Shown here piece by piece: positions 1 through 9,647 of a DNA stretch of 64,000 nt. The notes below the pieces were generated by a model, which saw only the letters and a list, made by a program, of their open reading frames with translations, was not told the origin of the DNA and did not search any database. Within the stretch, counting starts at the first letter, position 1. The number at the start of each line of letters is the position of its first letter. The position numbers and the translations under genes are program-made. The stretch lies in NCBI GenBank assembly GCA_004123355.1, contig SCHM01000002.1, positions 8,777,569-8,841,568 of the forward strand, in the 5' to 3' direction. This stretch comes from Amphirosellinia nigrospora. Taxonomy: Eukaryota; Ascomycota; Sordariomycetes; Xylariales; Xylariaceae.

Positions 1-464
1 TGGTCGGTTTAGCATGACGTAGTAGGGTCGAGCAAATTTGGTCTTTGACACGATCTCAAAGCGAAGGCCGAGGACGTTCCCGTGGTCGACAGCGTTGGGA
101 TCGGGGTCATTGACCTTGAATGTGGTGATGGAGGCGCATGCGCGGTACAGACAACGCTGCTTGTGCGCGCCTTGCGCCGCGCATCGCGCGAGGAGCTTCT
201 GCTTGGTTATATCGCTGGTCTCGGATGATTGTGATTGGAGCATCTGGCGCGTTGCATCGGCCGTCATCAACGTTGCCGTTTGCAGCCTGACGTCGTTCTT
301 CAATGAGTCGACTGCGTGCTTGTTAGCATCCTCGCCATACGTAAAAGTAAACAAAGCTCGGGAGCAGCGTCGGTTCCCGTACCCTGTGCTCTAAGTTTCG
401 CAATTTCATCGTGCAATCTGTCTGCCACGGAGAGCTCGGGGGATTGGGACGACCGAGTAGCCAT
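1..464 (-). CDS. CENP-O/Mcm21-like kinetochore protein, 3' part off the window
   Basis: Kinetochore subunits of this family act in the inner COMA/CCAN complex that links centromeric nucleosomes to the outer kinetochore. Exon 1 is 464-383 and encodes a 27-residue start beginning MATRSSQSPELSVADRLHDE. A 71-bp GT-AG intron at 382-312 carries a GCTAAC branch site. Exon 2 runs from 311 to the left edge. It encodes an alpha-helical stretch (DSLKNDVRLQTATLM), then a Cys/Arg-rich segment, then the pattern HGNVLGLRFEIVSKTKFARP followed by YYVML. This is the conserved core of CENP-O, where a LG-I/L-RFE strand precedes a PYY turn. The remaining C-terminal part lies outside the window. Identification rests on that motif and gene style, not on a search. 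No frame break is seen in the visible part. Confidence 0.6.
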
Positions 465-1404
465 GTTGATGTGACAAGAGTTGATTCCAGTTGTTGATGT
501 TGTTGTCACTTTAGGTATGTTTTGAATACCCGGTTGGTAGCTGTGCTGCTCAGATACTCTCGATAGTGCCTGGCTAGGACCAATGACGGGGCCAAATTGG
601 GCGGGGTTTAGGCCAGGTAACTTCCGAGAATTGCCAGCCGGAAGGCCAAAGTAGGATAGGTAACATATCAAGATTGTGGGTTGGTGCATCTCTCGGATCC
701 TCTTCACAGGGGTCTTAGCCCTGCAGATAAATACAAGTAAGGAAGAGGTAGACAGGTACCTCCAGGCCAGAACCAGACAGTACTGCTTTGAAATTGGAAG
801 CCAGTTAGCCGCCCCATCTCTCTCCGGAGAGAACACTTTTCAAGCTCTAGTTGGTTTCGAGGGATGAGATTGTCCGTTATGGCCTGAAGCGTCTGTTCTC
901 TTCGTTAGGTATACACTTGCCTTGCCTTGCAACCTTCTGTCCCTGCCTCTTCTCGGGGTTTTTTTCTTCTTCTTCCCACTGTCCGCTCGTTCCGGGATTG
1001 CCTGTCCCAGATTCCACATCCACATCCAAATCGGCGTCACCACACAACTATTTACGTAGTGCGCTACGTAAATGAGTCGCGAAAGGCCACATTTACCTAT
1101 TGTTTTCTGTGTCTAATAGTACTTGTCTCGGTCCTTGTTGCGTATCTCCTCAAATAAAAGAAAGATATTTTTTTGAAACGGCATACCATTTGCTTGCCCG
1201 TCGTCGGTACACTTATACTTAGGAGGGGCACAGGCACAGTCTATTTTCAGCTACTTTAGTAAGACGAACTTTTTGATAGCACTTGGCAATAATCACTCGC
1301 CCGTACTGTACGCCACGTGCGACGAAACCTTCCAAGCTCGCCCAGCGCGACCCTGCCCATTAACACTCCCTTCGCCTACTACACAAGCCACGGCACAAGC
1401 ACGA
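465..1404. other. Divergent intergenic region
   Basis: This holds the shared upstream region of the leftward CENP-O-like gene and the rightward acetyl-CoA transporter gene. It has pyrimidine-rich stretches near 950-985. No conserved coding sequence or RNA gene is seen. Confidence 0.5.
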
Positions 1405-3183
1405 ATGGCCCAAACTCGACGGCCAAAGCCATCCAAAAGAGACAAGCTGTCAGTCTCGACCAGTGGCGCTTCCTTCGGTCAGCCCAACGACGGCATGTCG
1501 AATGTCGAGCTCCGGCGCAAGAATGCCGCCCCCGTCGACTCGGGCCAGGTCACGTCGAACCTGATGGCCCGCGAATCCTTTTCTCTGGACCACGCCGTCC
1601 CCAGGACCCCCGTCGTCAACAACCATGGGTTTTTCGAGCTTCCCCGCGCCGACCAGCGCAATTTTTTACTGCTGGTCCTGTTATACTTCCTCCAGGGTGT
1701 GCCCATGGGCCTGGCCGGCGGCTCTGTGCCCTTTCTCCTCAAGGAACACCTGTCGTTTGGCGAAATAGGCGTCTTCAGCTTGGCTGCCTACCCGTACTCG
1801 TTGAAGCTGTTCTGGAGCCCCATCGTCGACGCCGTGTGGAGCCCGAGGTTTGGCAGGAGAAAGAGCTGGATCCTTCCGATTCAATTGATGTCAGGTTTCG
1901 GCATGTTGTGGTTGGGTTCGAAGATCGATGAGCTGATGGCAACCACCGGGAAACCAGGTGGGCCGAGTGTCTGGAGCTTCACGGGTTGGTGGTTCTTCCT
2001 CGTCTTCATGTGCGCCACCCAGGACATCGCCGTCGACGGTTGGGCTTTGACTTTGCTGACCCCCGGCAATGTCTCCTACGCCTCCACGGCGCAGACCGTC
2101 GGTCTTACCGCTGGCCATTTCTTGTCTTACACTGTATTTCTGGCTTTCAACTCGGAGGATTTTGCGAAAAGTATTTCCGATCTGTGCCTGCGGAGGGGGG
2201 TCTGATGGATCTCGGTGGTTATCTTACCTTTTGGGGTTGGACGTATATCGCTATCACGGCCGGTCTCGCCTCCTCAAAAAGGAAGAGAAGACACAGAACG
2301 AGGATGGTATATGGGATGTCTATAAGATCATGTGGTGGATGTTCTCAAGCTTAAAAACATTCAGACAATCATCATTGTTCATCTAATCTCCAAAATCGGC
2401 TTCCAGGCCAATGACGGTGTAACAAACCTCAAGCTCTTAGAGAAGGGGTTCGGTAAGGAGAACATGGCCTTGACAGTCCTCATCGACTTTCCTTTTGAGA
2501 TTGGCTCGGATACTATGCGGGTAAATGGTCCCAGGAATACACGCCCATGCGGCTCTGGTGTTGGGGGTTCATCGGTCGACTCCTCGCGGCCATCGTTGCC
2601 CAATTACCGTCAGCATTTTCCCAGCCGACGGCGTAAACCTCTTGTACCTTCTTCTTGTCATTGGCGAACACGTGTTCTCGACCTTTACGCAGACCGTCAT
2701 GTTTGTGGCAGTCTCGGCCTTTCGCCATGCCCGGGTTTGCGGACCCTGTCATAGGCGGCACTTATATGACATTGCTCGCGACGTAGGTTTCCCCTCGTAT
2801 TATCTCGATCTATACATGCTGATCTGACATTAGGGTATCCAATCTTGGTGGCACATTCCCGAGGTACTTCGTCTTCGATTGGTAGATTCGTTCACACAGG
2901 CTACGTGTCGCCCTCCATCAGCTAGTCAGGTTGAGAAACTAGACACTTCGTTGCTCAAGAGCCCACTGGTGACGGAGGTATTCTCTTGTGCCGTCCAAGC
3001 GGAGAAAGAACGATGTACAAATGGCGGGGCTCTTGTGAGATTCTCCACGACGGCTACTACATAGTGAACGTATTGTGCGTCCTCGTCGGCATTGTAACCT
3101 TCGTGATGTACATTCGGAAAAAGGTTCTGGCCCTTCAAAACCTGCCGTTAAGGGCTTGGAGGTTGAATACACAGAAAGCATGA
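1405..3183 (+). CDS. Acetyl-CoA transporter (SLC33A1/AT-1 family), frame-broken
   Basis: Members of this major-facilitator-like family move acetyl-CoA from cytosol into the ER/Golgi lumen for lumenal acetylation. The start chosen is the ATG at 1405 (MAQTRRPKPSKRDKLS). Conserved blocks include FFELPRADQRNFLLLVLLYF, a VPMGLAGGSVPFLLKE loop, FWSPIVDAVWSPRFGRRKSW, and CATQDIAVDGWALTLL. Later membrane segments are readable in other frames up to VNVLCVLVGIVTFVMYIRKK and the stop at 3183. A 51-bp intron with a CTGAC branch site lies at 2783-2833. The conserved protein changes frame about eight times, near 2168, 2271, 2336, 2507, 2610, 2715-2740, 2877 and 3030. Nearly every change is one missing base, often in a short run. 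Protein conservation is otherwise excellent and no substitution stops are seen, so consensus error is more likely than a pseudogene. Confidence 0.85.
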
Positions 3184-3783
3184 CAAAAAGAATTTCTTGG
3201 TTGTATACTCCTACATGTACACTAGATCTAGAGAATAACGAAATTTATTCAAAGTACTCTGCTTCTACGTATCTGTTGCTTCGACCTGGGATGAGAGGTT
3301 GTTGCTCTCATCGTTCTCAAGAACTTTGGGTGGTTGATAGGTATAGAGATAGCCTGGGTAAGGCTCCAACTCATCCAACATAGTCAACATAATTACCAGC
3401 TTGCAGTGATGGTACGACAAGGATCACGAGTTCGTCGCGCATAATCATCGTACATAGTTTTATAGGTGTAGAGAAGCGGACAGTCAGAGCACCTCATCGG
3501 GTCGGGTCCCGTCGATACATCGTGAACAGGAGAGACCCATGCTTCTTGCACGTCGGGATATGCGAGGATGATTAATTCGCTGTATATACTGCGTAGTCCA
3601 TATTGCACTCACCCAAGTACTTAACGAAGGCGCAATGGAATCATGTTTGAAAAACAAAGCCACCACCCTATTAAGACAGGCACGCCCATTTCAATGCCTC
3701 GTCTCGGTTGTGTATGTATCTTCATGTGTCAACAGAGTCAAGAAATGAACCAAATCAGACAAAAATATCGCGCAGGTAGGACT
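3184..3783. other. Convergent intergenic region
   Basis: This is 600 bp between the 3' ends of the transporter gene and the CREG-like gene. No conserved reading frame or RNA is seen; it presumably holds both 3' UTRs. Confidence 0.4.
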
Positions 3784-4683
3784 TTACTCCGGGCTCGATG
3801 CAATTATAGAACAAAACCATTCACAAGTCACCAGCGACGCCGACGCCCACTCCTTCCAACCCTTCTTCTCACCAGGAAGTGAGACACTTTCCCACTCGTC
3901 GCGCGTGACGCTCTTCCACTCATCAACGGGGATCCAGCCGATGTAGGCGCGATCGCCAAAGCCGCCGACCCAGTATACCTGCTGAACGACCAGCCTCACG
4001 AACTGAGCCTCGTGGATTCGGTTTCCTGGTAGCCAATACTTGGCATCCGGATGCTTCTCGACGAAACACTGAGACAAGGCGGCGGTGGATACATCGTCAA
4101 TCTTCTCGATGTAGCCCAGCAGACTGAAGCGCGGTAAGTTGGCGGCGCTGTACGGAACCATCTCTTTAGGTGGCGGGTCCTCATCCTCATCATCAGAATC
4201 GAGCCCGAGCCAGCTCATGAGACGAGACAAAAGGCTTGGAGTAGAGGTGGTGGAGGCGGATTTAATTCGTTTGTCAGGCGGGTAAGGGGGCGTCCACTGC
4301 TGGGCAAGACTGATATTGGACCCGTCTCGTACGTTCTTGAACGTTGTCTCGATGTTGATGGCCAAAAAGGTCGGGTTGCCCTCGTCCTCACAGTCGGCGA
4401 CATATTCCATCAATGAGTGTGGCATACCGCCGAGGCCATCCGGTCGGTTCTCCTTGGCACCGTACCCGGCCCGCTCATTGTCTGCAGGGAAGGTAGTCGC
4501 GAGGTTACCCAGAGGCGTCAGCGCTAGGATGCGCCGACCCAGCACTGCCGACTCATACGAGGTCGGAATCCTGTGTCCCGTCGATGTTGACGGGTTGCTG
4601 AAGATGTGCTGTGGTGGTGAGAGCGTGCCGGCTTCGGCCGCCGCGGCAGCTAGTGAGATGATGGGGATGCTGGAGAACTTCAT
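3784..4683 (-). CDS. Secreted CREG-like / PNPOx-like split-barrel protein
   Basis: Fungal proteins of this family have a pyridoxamine-phosphate-oxidase-like FMN-binding split barrel, as in CREG, and enter the secretory pathway; their reaction is unknown. The start is the ATG at 4683, which gives a signal peptide (MKFSSIPIISLAAAAAEAGT) and then SYESAVLGRRILALTPLGNL, the typical first barrel strand. Upstream in-frame codons to 4791 have no such character. The middle holds ANLPRFSLLGYIEKI, CFVEKHPDAKYWLPGN and the family's C-terminal WVGGFGDRAYIGWIPVDEW block. After WKEW the annotated tail looks random. A shift of one base there gives GVGVGVAGDL and a stop at 3821, so the true end is probably 3821 and one G may be missing. 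The low-complexity acidic insert near DSDDEDED is fungus-typical. Confidence 0.75.
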   Translation of the reverse strand: MKFSSIPIISLAAAAAEAGTLSPPQHIFSNPSTSTGHRIPTSYESAVLGRRILALTPLGNLATTFPADNERAGYGAKENRPDGLGGMPHSLMEYVADCEDEGNPTFLAINIETTFKNVRDGSNISLAQQWTPPYPPDKRIKSASTTSTPSLLSRLMSWLGLDSDDEDEDPPPKEMVPYSAANLPRFSLLGYIEKIDDVSTAALSQCFVEKHPDAKYWLPGNRIHEAQFVRLVVQQVYWVGGFGDRAYIGWIPVDEWKSVTRDEWESVSLPGEKKGWKEWASASLVTCEWFCSIIASSPE

Positions 4684-5260
4684 CGCGGGATGCACTCGAT
4701 GGGAGAAACCAACGGGGGGAATAGGAGGAAGTGCAGACCGTGACCCCAAGCTACGTTTTTGTTTGTTATATATCGAGCTCCGGGGATGCATTGATCACCC
4801 GATGCAATCCGGGGCTTGTACGTACACCTACCTAGGTAGCTGCAGGTCTCATGCATGTACTGCTAGGAGGTATGATGCTGCATTTGGCTAGTGGACGTTA
4901 TGTGAAACGGGTCCTTCCTTCGGTACCCACAGTGGAGGGTACACAAAGTAGGTACCTAGGTACCTAGGTAGGTAAAGTCCTATGAAATCTATGGCTAATT
5001 CAATAGTATGCATTATCTGAAGCAATTGCCACCCGCCCCACACTGCATTCAATAGCAAAGCGAAATCACGTGACCCAACTGGGGCTTCCCGCCCACGAAA
5101 TCAAATCTGGTGCTGTGACTCCTCCAAAGTTCCGTCGCCCCCGAACAGAAGCCCGTCTCCCACTTACGCTCTGTCCACTGGCACGCTCTCACCTCGACAC
5201 AACAACGCCAACGCCAATACAATCACCATCACATAATCTCTCTCCGACTCGTCTTCCAAC
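4684..5260. other. Divergent promoter of CREG-like gene and eS30
   Basis: This short region separates two divergent genes. It holds a TACCTAGGTA-type repeat cluster at about 4947-4974 and a TCACGTGACC palindrome (CACGTG core) near 5067. That palindrome may be a bHLH/Cbf1-type site for the ribosomal protein gene; this is an inference from the motif only. Confidence 0.45.
4947..4974. repeat. TACCTAGGTA-type simple repeat
   Basis: Self-complementary units of GGTACCTA/TAGGTACC run head to tail here. Similar tracts recur at 26573-26649, 30593-30614 and 40791-40912, all intergenic. Confidence 0.7.
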
Positions 5261-5999
5261 ATGGGTAAAGTGTACGATACCACAAATTGTTACATCCAGA
5301 TTGGCCAAGGATAAAGCTAACAAGTCTACAGTCACGGCTCACTGTAAATCACACCGTCCACTCGATATGGCGACCGAAGCTAACATGTTCCAAAAGCGCT
5401 CGTGCGGGTAAAGTCAAGTCTCAAACCCCAAGCAAGTCTACCCTTTGTCGTTCAGTCGAACGTCTACTTAGCCAGCATAGCACTAACCATCTCTCAGAGG
5501 TTGAGAAACAAGAGAAGAGCAAAGTTCCCAAGGGCCGCGCCAAGAAGAGACTCCAGGTCAGCATTCCCAGTCTTAGTCCTCGCCGCACTCAAAAGACTAT
5601 GGCTCCCGATCATCTACCCGTCCTTCTATCCGTCCTCAACACATTGCATTCTACAGAGCAGCCGATTTGCGCCATGATCCTGGGCACCGAGCAAGGTCTT
5701 GTCCAGCATTGTAAGCCTTGGGCGCATAAGATTAATAGCCGTTGTTATGCGTGCTTAATCTGACCGGCCGGTCTGAGTGCCTAGCATCATGGACGCGAAT
5801 CTGGCTTCGAACTCATCACAACAGAAATCATTTCTCCGTCTTGGACGAAGACATGGCTGACGAAGAGCAGTACACCCGTCGTTTCGTAAACGTAACCCTT
5901 ACTGGAGGAAAGCGCAAGGTCAGTAGACACGAAACTGGACCATGTATACCCCATCGACTAATCCGCAACACAACAGATGAACCCAACCCCGGCACATAG
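5261..5999 (+). CDS. 40S ribosomal protein eS30 (FAU-type), six exons
   Basis: eS30 is a short, very basic small-subunit protein. Exons are 5261-5271, 5332-5343, 5397-5431, 5498-5556, 5871-5918 and 5977-5999. Together they encode MGKVHGSLARAGKVKSQTPK, then VEKQEKSKVPKGRAKKRLQ, then YTRRFVNVTLTGGKRK, then the terminal MNPNPGT. Intron 3 (5432-5497) starts with GCAAGT rather than GT and has a CACTAAC branch site, so it is a GC-AG intron. Intron 4 (5557-5870) is 314 bp, much longer than its neighbours. The exons sum to 188 nt. One missing base in the C/A run near 5983 puts the expected C-terminus out of frame. Restoring it gives 62 residues, exactly the family length. No ubiquitin-like fusion is present, as is usual in fungi. 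Confidence 0.93.
5557..5870 (+). other. Long intron 4 of eS30, possible snoRNA host
   Basis: At 314 bp it is about five times longer than the other introns in this gene. Ribosomal protein introns often host snoRNAs. A weak C-box-like ATGATCC near 5672 and CTGA boxes near 5759 and 5772 are present, but no convincing terminal stem is seen. A snoRNA is possible but not shown. Confidence 0.2.
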
Positions 6000-8900
6000 A
6001 CGCAATATTGTGCTCGATCGCGCGAGAGCAGCCGAAGCCGTATTTCAGAAAATGGGAGGCGATGGACGAGCAGCGACCAATAGTGTGCTACTCTGAGCGC
6101 CCATCTCTTTGGTCCGGCAGACAATGTCTACCCTGCTCGATTATCTATGAAAGGAATGATTCAGAAATGGGATCATGATAGTAGACACGTTCGCACGTTG
6201 TTTTTCGGAGTCAAACGGCGGTATCATTTAGGCTTGGTCATAACCTTTAAGCCCACCCAATCTGTATCTACACAGATCGTGCCTAGCAAGGCAGGCAAGA
6301 TAATCAGAGCTCAGCATTGCCTCTGATAAATTGTGTCTCATTTTCGCTGATCCATGTGATATCGGTGCCTCATCTAGTATGATCCCTGCGTCAGATAACG
6401 ACTGGTAATGTCCTGAGCTACCAAAATGCCGTATAAATGTGTCGACACCAAGAAAGAGGCATATGTTTTATGGTTATGCCAAACATGTTTGCTAGCTTCC
6501 TATACTCTAGCGACAACTATGGTTGTCCAAGTGAATTGAGTGTCAATATAGGTCTTCACCATAGAACTCGCCGATAACGACTCATAGTTGCTCCTTTGTG
6601 GTACTGCCTCTGTTCGTGTTATGCTTGTAGGATAAGATCATGTACATATATGCTGAGGTTAAATGCCAGGCTAGGTACACCTAAGGAAAAGTAGGAAGAA
6701 ACTACGTATACAGGAAAGCAGCCTGCCACGCCGTCCTACGAAGAATGCCCAACCGACATCTCATTGCTTCTGCGTGAGCCCCCAACCTCGTTGGCCTTTC
6801 TCGTCAGTCAGCTTTGTATAAGTACTCTACTAGACGTGTTCATTTCGGTTTATTATTTTTCTTTTGTGCCTTGCGTGGTTACATTGGACGTCTTTTATTT
6901 TAAGGTCCGATATTAGCAGCCAAGAACAGAGTTGTCATTCTGTACAGTACTGAGGTAGGTAGATACTATGTGCAAATGCTGATTCCGAGATCGGCCTGTT
7001 CTATTCAACCACTCCCTTCTCCTGCTACTCTGTTTCATCTTGCACCAAAGTAGTGGCTCTAGGCACTTCATAAGGTGACTATTGCTAATCAGTCTTGTAA
7101 ATCAAGGCTATTCCCCAGCTACGCGGTACTCAAAGTCCTTTCTACAGGTAGTGAACTGGTGTCCATGTGCCTTGGACTTGGTAAGTATTGTTTTAGACTG
7201 TTCGAGCTTGAGGGTCCGTAGGCTCTGAACCGAGGCATCATTGCAATTGGGTACTTACGCACGTTAATAAGACTGGTTTCAAATCCTACGGCCGAATTTA
7301 TCCACCATACCTCTTAATAATACTGCTTCGATACTAGTATATATGTATTCGCCAACCGTGATGCCCTATATTTAATACAATTCACTCCCGACACACTGAA
7401 TTAGGGCATCCTTCAAATATAAAAGTACGACTGCGTCGTTCTCAATACAGTTCTTTAGATACAACTTAAAAACCTCCAAGAGAAGAGATTGAAGCCGAGT
7501 TGCTCGTTTAATTCCCCGGGAGTGTAGGGTGAGCTGTGGCCTGATCCATTGTGATTCTCTACTCTCTCGCTAAATAATATCGGTGCTTAACCAGAGCTGT
7601 TAGCCCTGTCGACTTTTTACCGTCAACTGCCGGCCTACCAACCTAGCAGTAGTTCGTATATATACACGTCCTTTTCACACAATGATCATTTGGAAGGAAG
7701 GGGTTCTTCATAACTAGGTCTCACTTAATAAAGAAAACACTCCAGACCGGAGTTTTAGTAGTCTCTAGACGTCCATACTGGAACTACAATAGGGCAGTAA
7801 GTTTCTAAATAGTAAAATCCATAGTATAATTCGTTTGCCAGTCCGACCACTTGTTTCTGTTCTGATTTTGCTCCTTCCCATCATGTTATTTCTTTGGATA
7901 TTTCATAGAAGCGCCTATGCTCTAACGGTGCTTTGAAGGGGCTGAGGCTTTAGTCCCGGTAAAACTATCCGTTGCAATCGATTTAGAGCCCCAGCCCTCC
8001 CGGTACCTATTGTGTGTGCTAACTATAGAGCAGGCGAGTCGATATCATGACTAAGAAATAGCTCTTGAGACTTGATACAATGTGTCGGTAAACTCACAGG
8101 CCACAACAGCTCGTTGGTAATTCCTAAGAGACGATTGTCAAGGTCCCTTCGTCATTGATCAGAGTAGATCATCCGATTACTGGCCGACCAGTTTACTAAT
8201 TCCTTATTCCTCGCTGCCTTTTCGCTAGGCTAGTAGGGTCTACATCTGGCAGGCGTGGTGCCCTCCCATTTATGGAAGGAAGACAGATATCGATCGTTGT
8301 GTGATAGACCACTGCCCTTCTTCCGTGGGCCGACTGCTTATGACCGTCAAAGCTAAATATACTACGATGCGCGTAAATACAACTACTTTCTGAGGGCTTG
8401 TAGACGGGCGTAGACGATTTGTTGTCGTTGTGTATGTTGCGATGAAAGGAGGTGCGTCTAGTACTGAAACCGCATTCTTCCTCATCCTTATAGACACCAA
8501 ACATAGCAAAATAATGATCACGCCAAGGATTATAGTCGTCCCGCTCGCTAGGAAATGCCATCAACGCCAGCACATGTTTGTTTCCAACTGAGCTCACTCA
8601 TGCGTGATTATCATCGCCCTCGCAATGATAATAAACTCTGATCTCTACGTCCTCCCCGTCTTACGAGCGTCTGTCCAACGACAGCTGCAGCCACGTCCCA
8701 ACTTGAGGGCTACAGGGTACGACAACATGCAGGAGAGCAGTAGGCAAGTTGTACAAAAACATTGCTTATCTCCTCCGAGTGTCGTAGCCCGGTTCACAAA
8801 TCACGAAGGAGGAGCGTTTATTTGCTTCAATATGGCAGAATGCTAGGGTGGCAAGACATGGCCTCCGGATGACTTAACTTTATAGTAGGTTGACCGAATC

Positions 8901-9647
8901 GACTCAGGTCTCATTAACATAGCTGAGGAACCTAGAAAAATAAAGAATCTTTTAGCTTTAATTAAAGCTTTACCTATAATTTTCGTGATCTAGACCTCAT
9001 TATCCTAAGCGCGCCTCAGGGCGAAAATAGTGATGCCGGGATGAAACAATAGGACCGGACAACAATGGGAGCGAAATATGGGCGAAATACGCCATCAAGA
9101 CCCTAGATGGCTGAGATGCGAATAAAACAACGGAGCTAATGCTGAATGGACATGCTATCGTACTATGGTTACGGGTCCCCTAAAATAAAAACGAATACGT
9201 TCGCGAAATTATTGCTCCAGTCTATGAGTATAGGTGACAAGAGAAACTCGGGTATTGATTCGTGTCCCTAAGATCGAGAGAGGCAAACTCCTCGTCTACT
9301 ACAGGCTACGCTGAAGAAAGCAAAAAGCGAAAACCCTTCCATGCACGGGAAACGGTGGTATCAAGTAAAAGGCCGTCTGGGAACCAGAACGTAGGCCAAA
9401 AGACAACGCCGGAACGCCGAATCGTGTGCGATGCCATCGTGAATCATCCTGGTGCCCCGTAAAAGCTGTCATGTAATCGAATCAAATGTCCGACGCGAAC
9501 ACGCCAATCAAGGTCCCAGACGGTGTGATTAACCAAGAGTCCGTTCTGGCACCGCTCTTGTCTGTCGGGCCGCTATCGTAGGTTTGCCTGTATCGGCGCC
9601 TCGAATATGATGGCCATATTTCCCCTCTATGCCCTATCCTACCCAAC
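6000..9647. other. Gene-poor 3.6 kb region
   Basis: No conserved protein, tRNA or 5S gene is recognised on either strand. The longest frame is a 133-codon minus-strand frame at 8196-8597 without recognisable domains. The stretch around 8930-9000 is strongly AT-rich. The right end presumably includes the areA 3' UTR. The whole could be eroded repeat or ordinary spacer. Confidence 0.4.

Noticed and set aside
300-836. 178-codon minus-strand frame
   Set aside because: Only its last part is the first exon of the CENP-O-like gene; upstream codons are promoter sequence and the end is intron read-through.
7260-7300. GGTTTCAAATCC resembling a tRNA B box
   Set aside because: One base too long for the motif, and no T-stem or other arms are present.
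8196-8597. 133-codon minus-strand frame
   Set aside because: No recognisable domain, no homologous pattern, and overlapping frames are equally long; probably chance.
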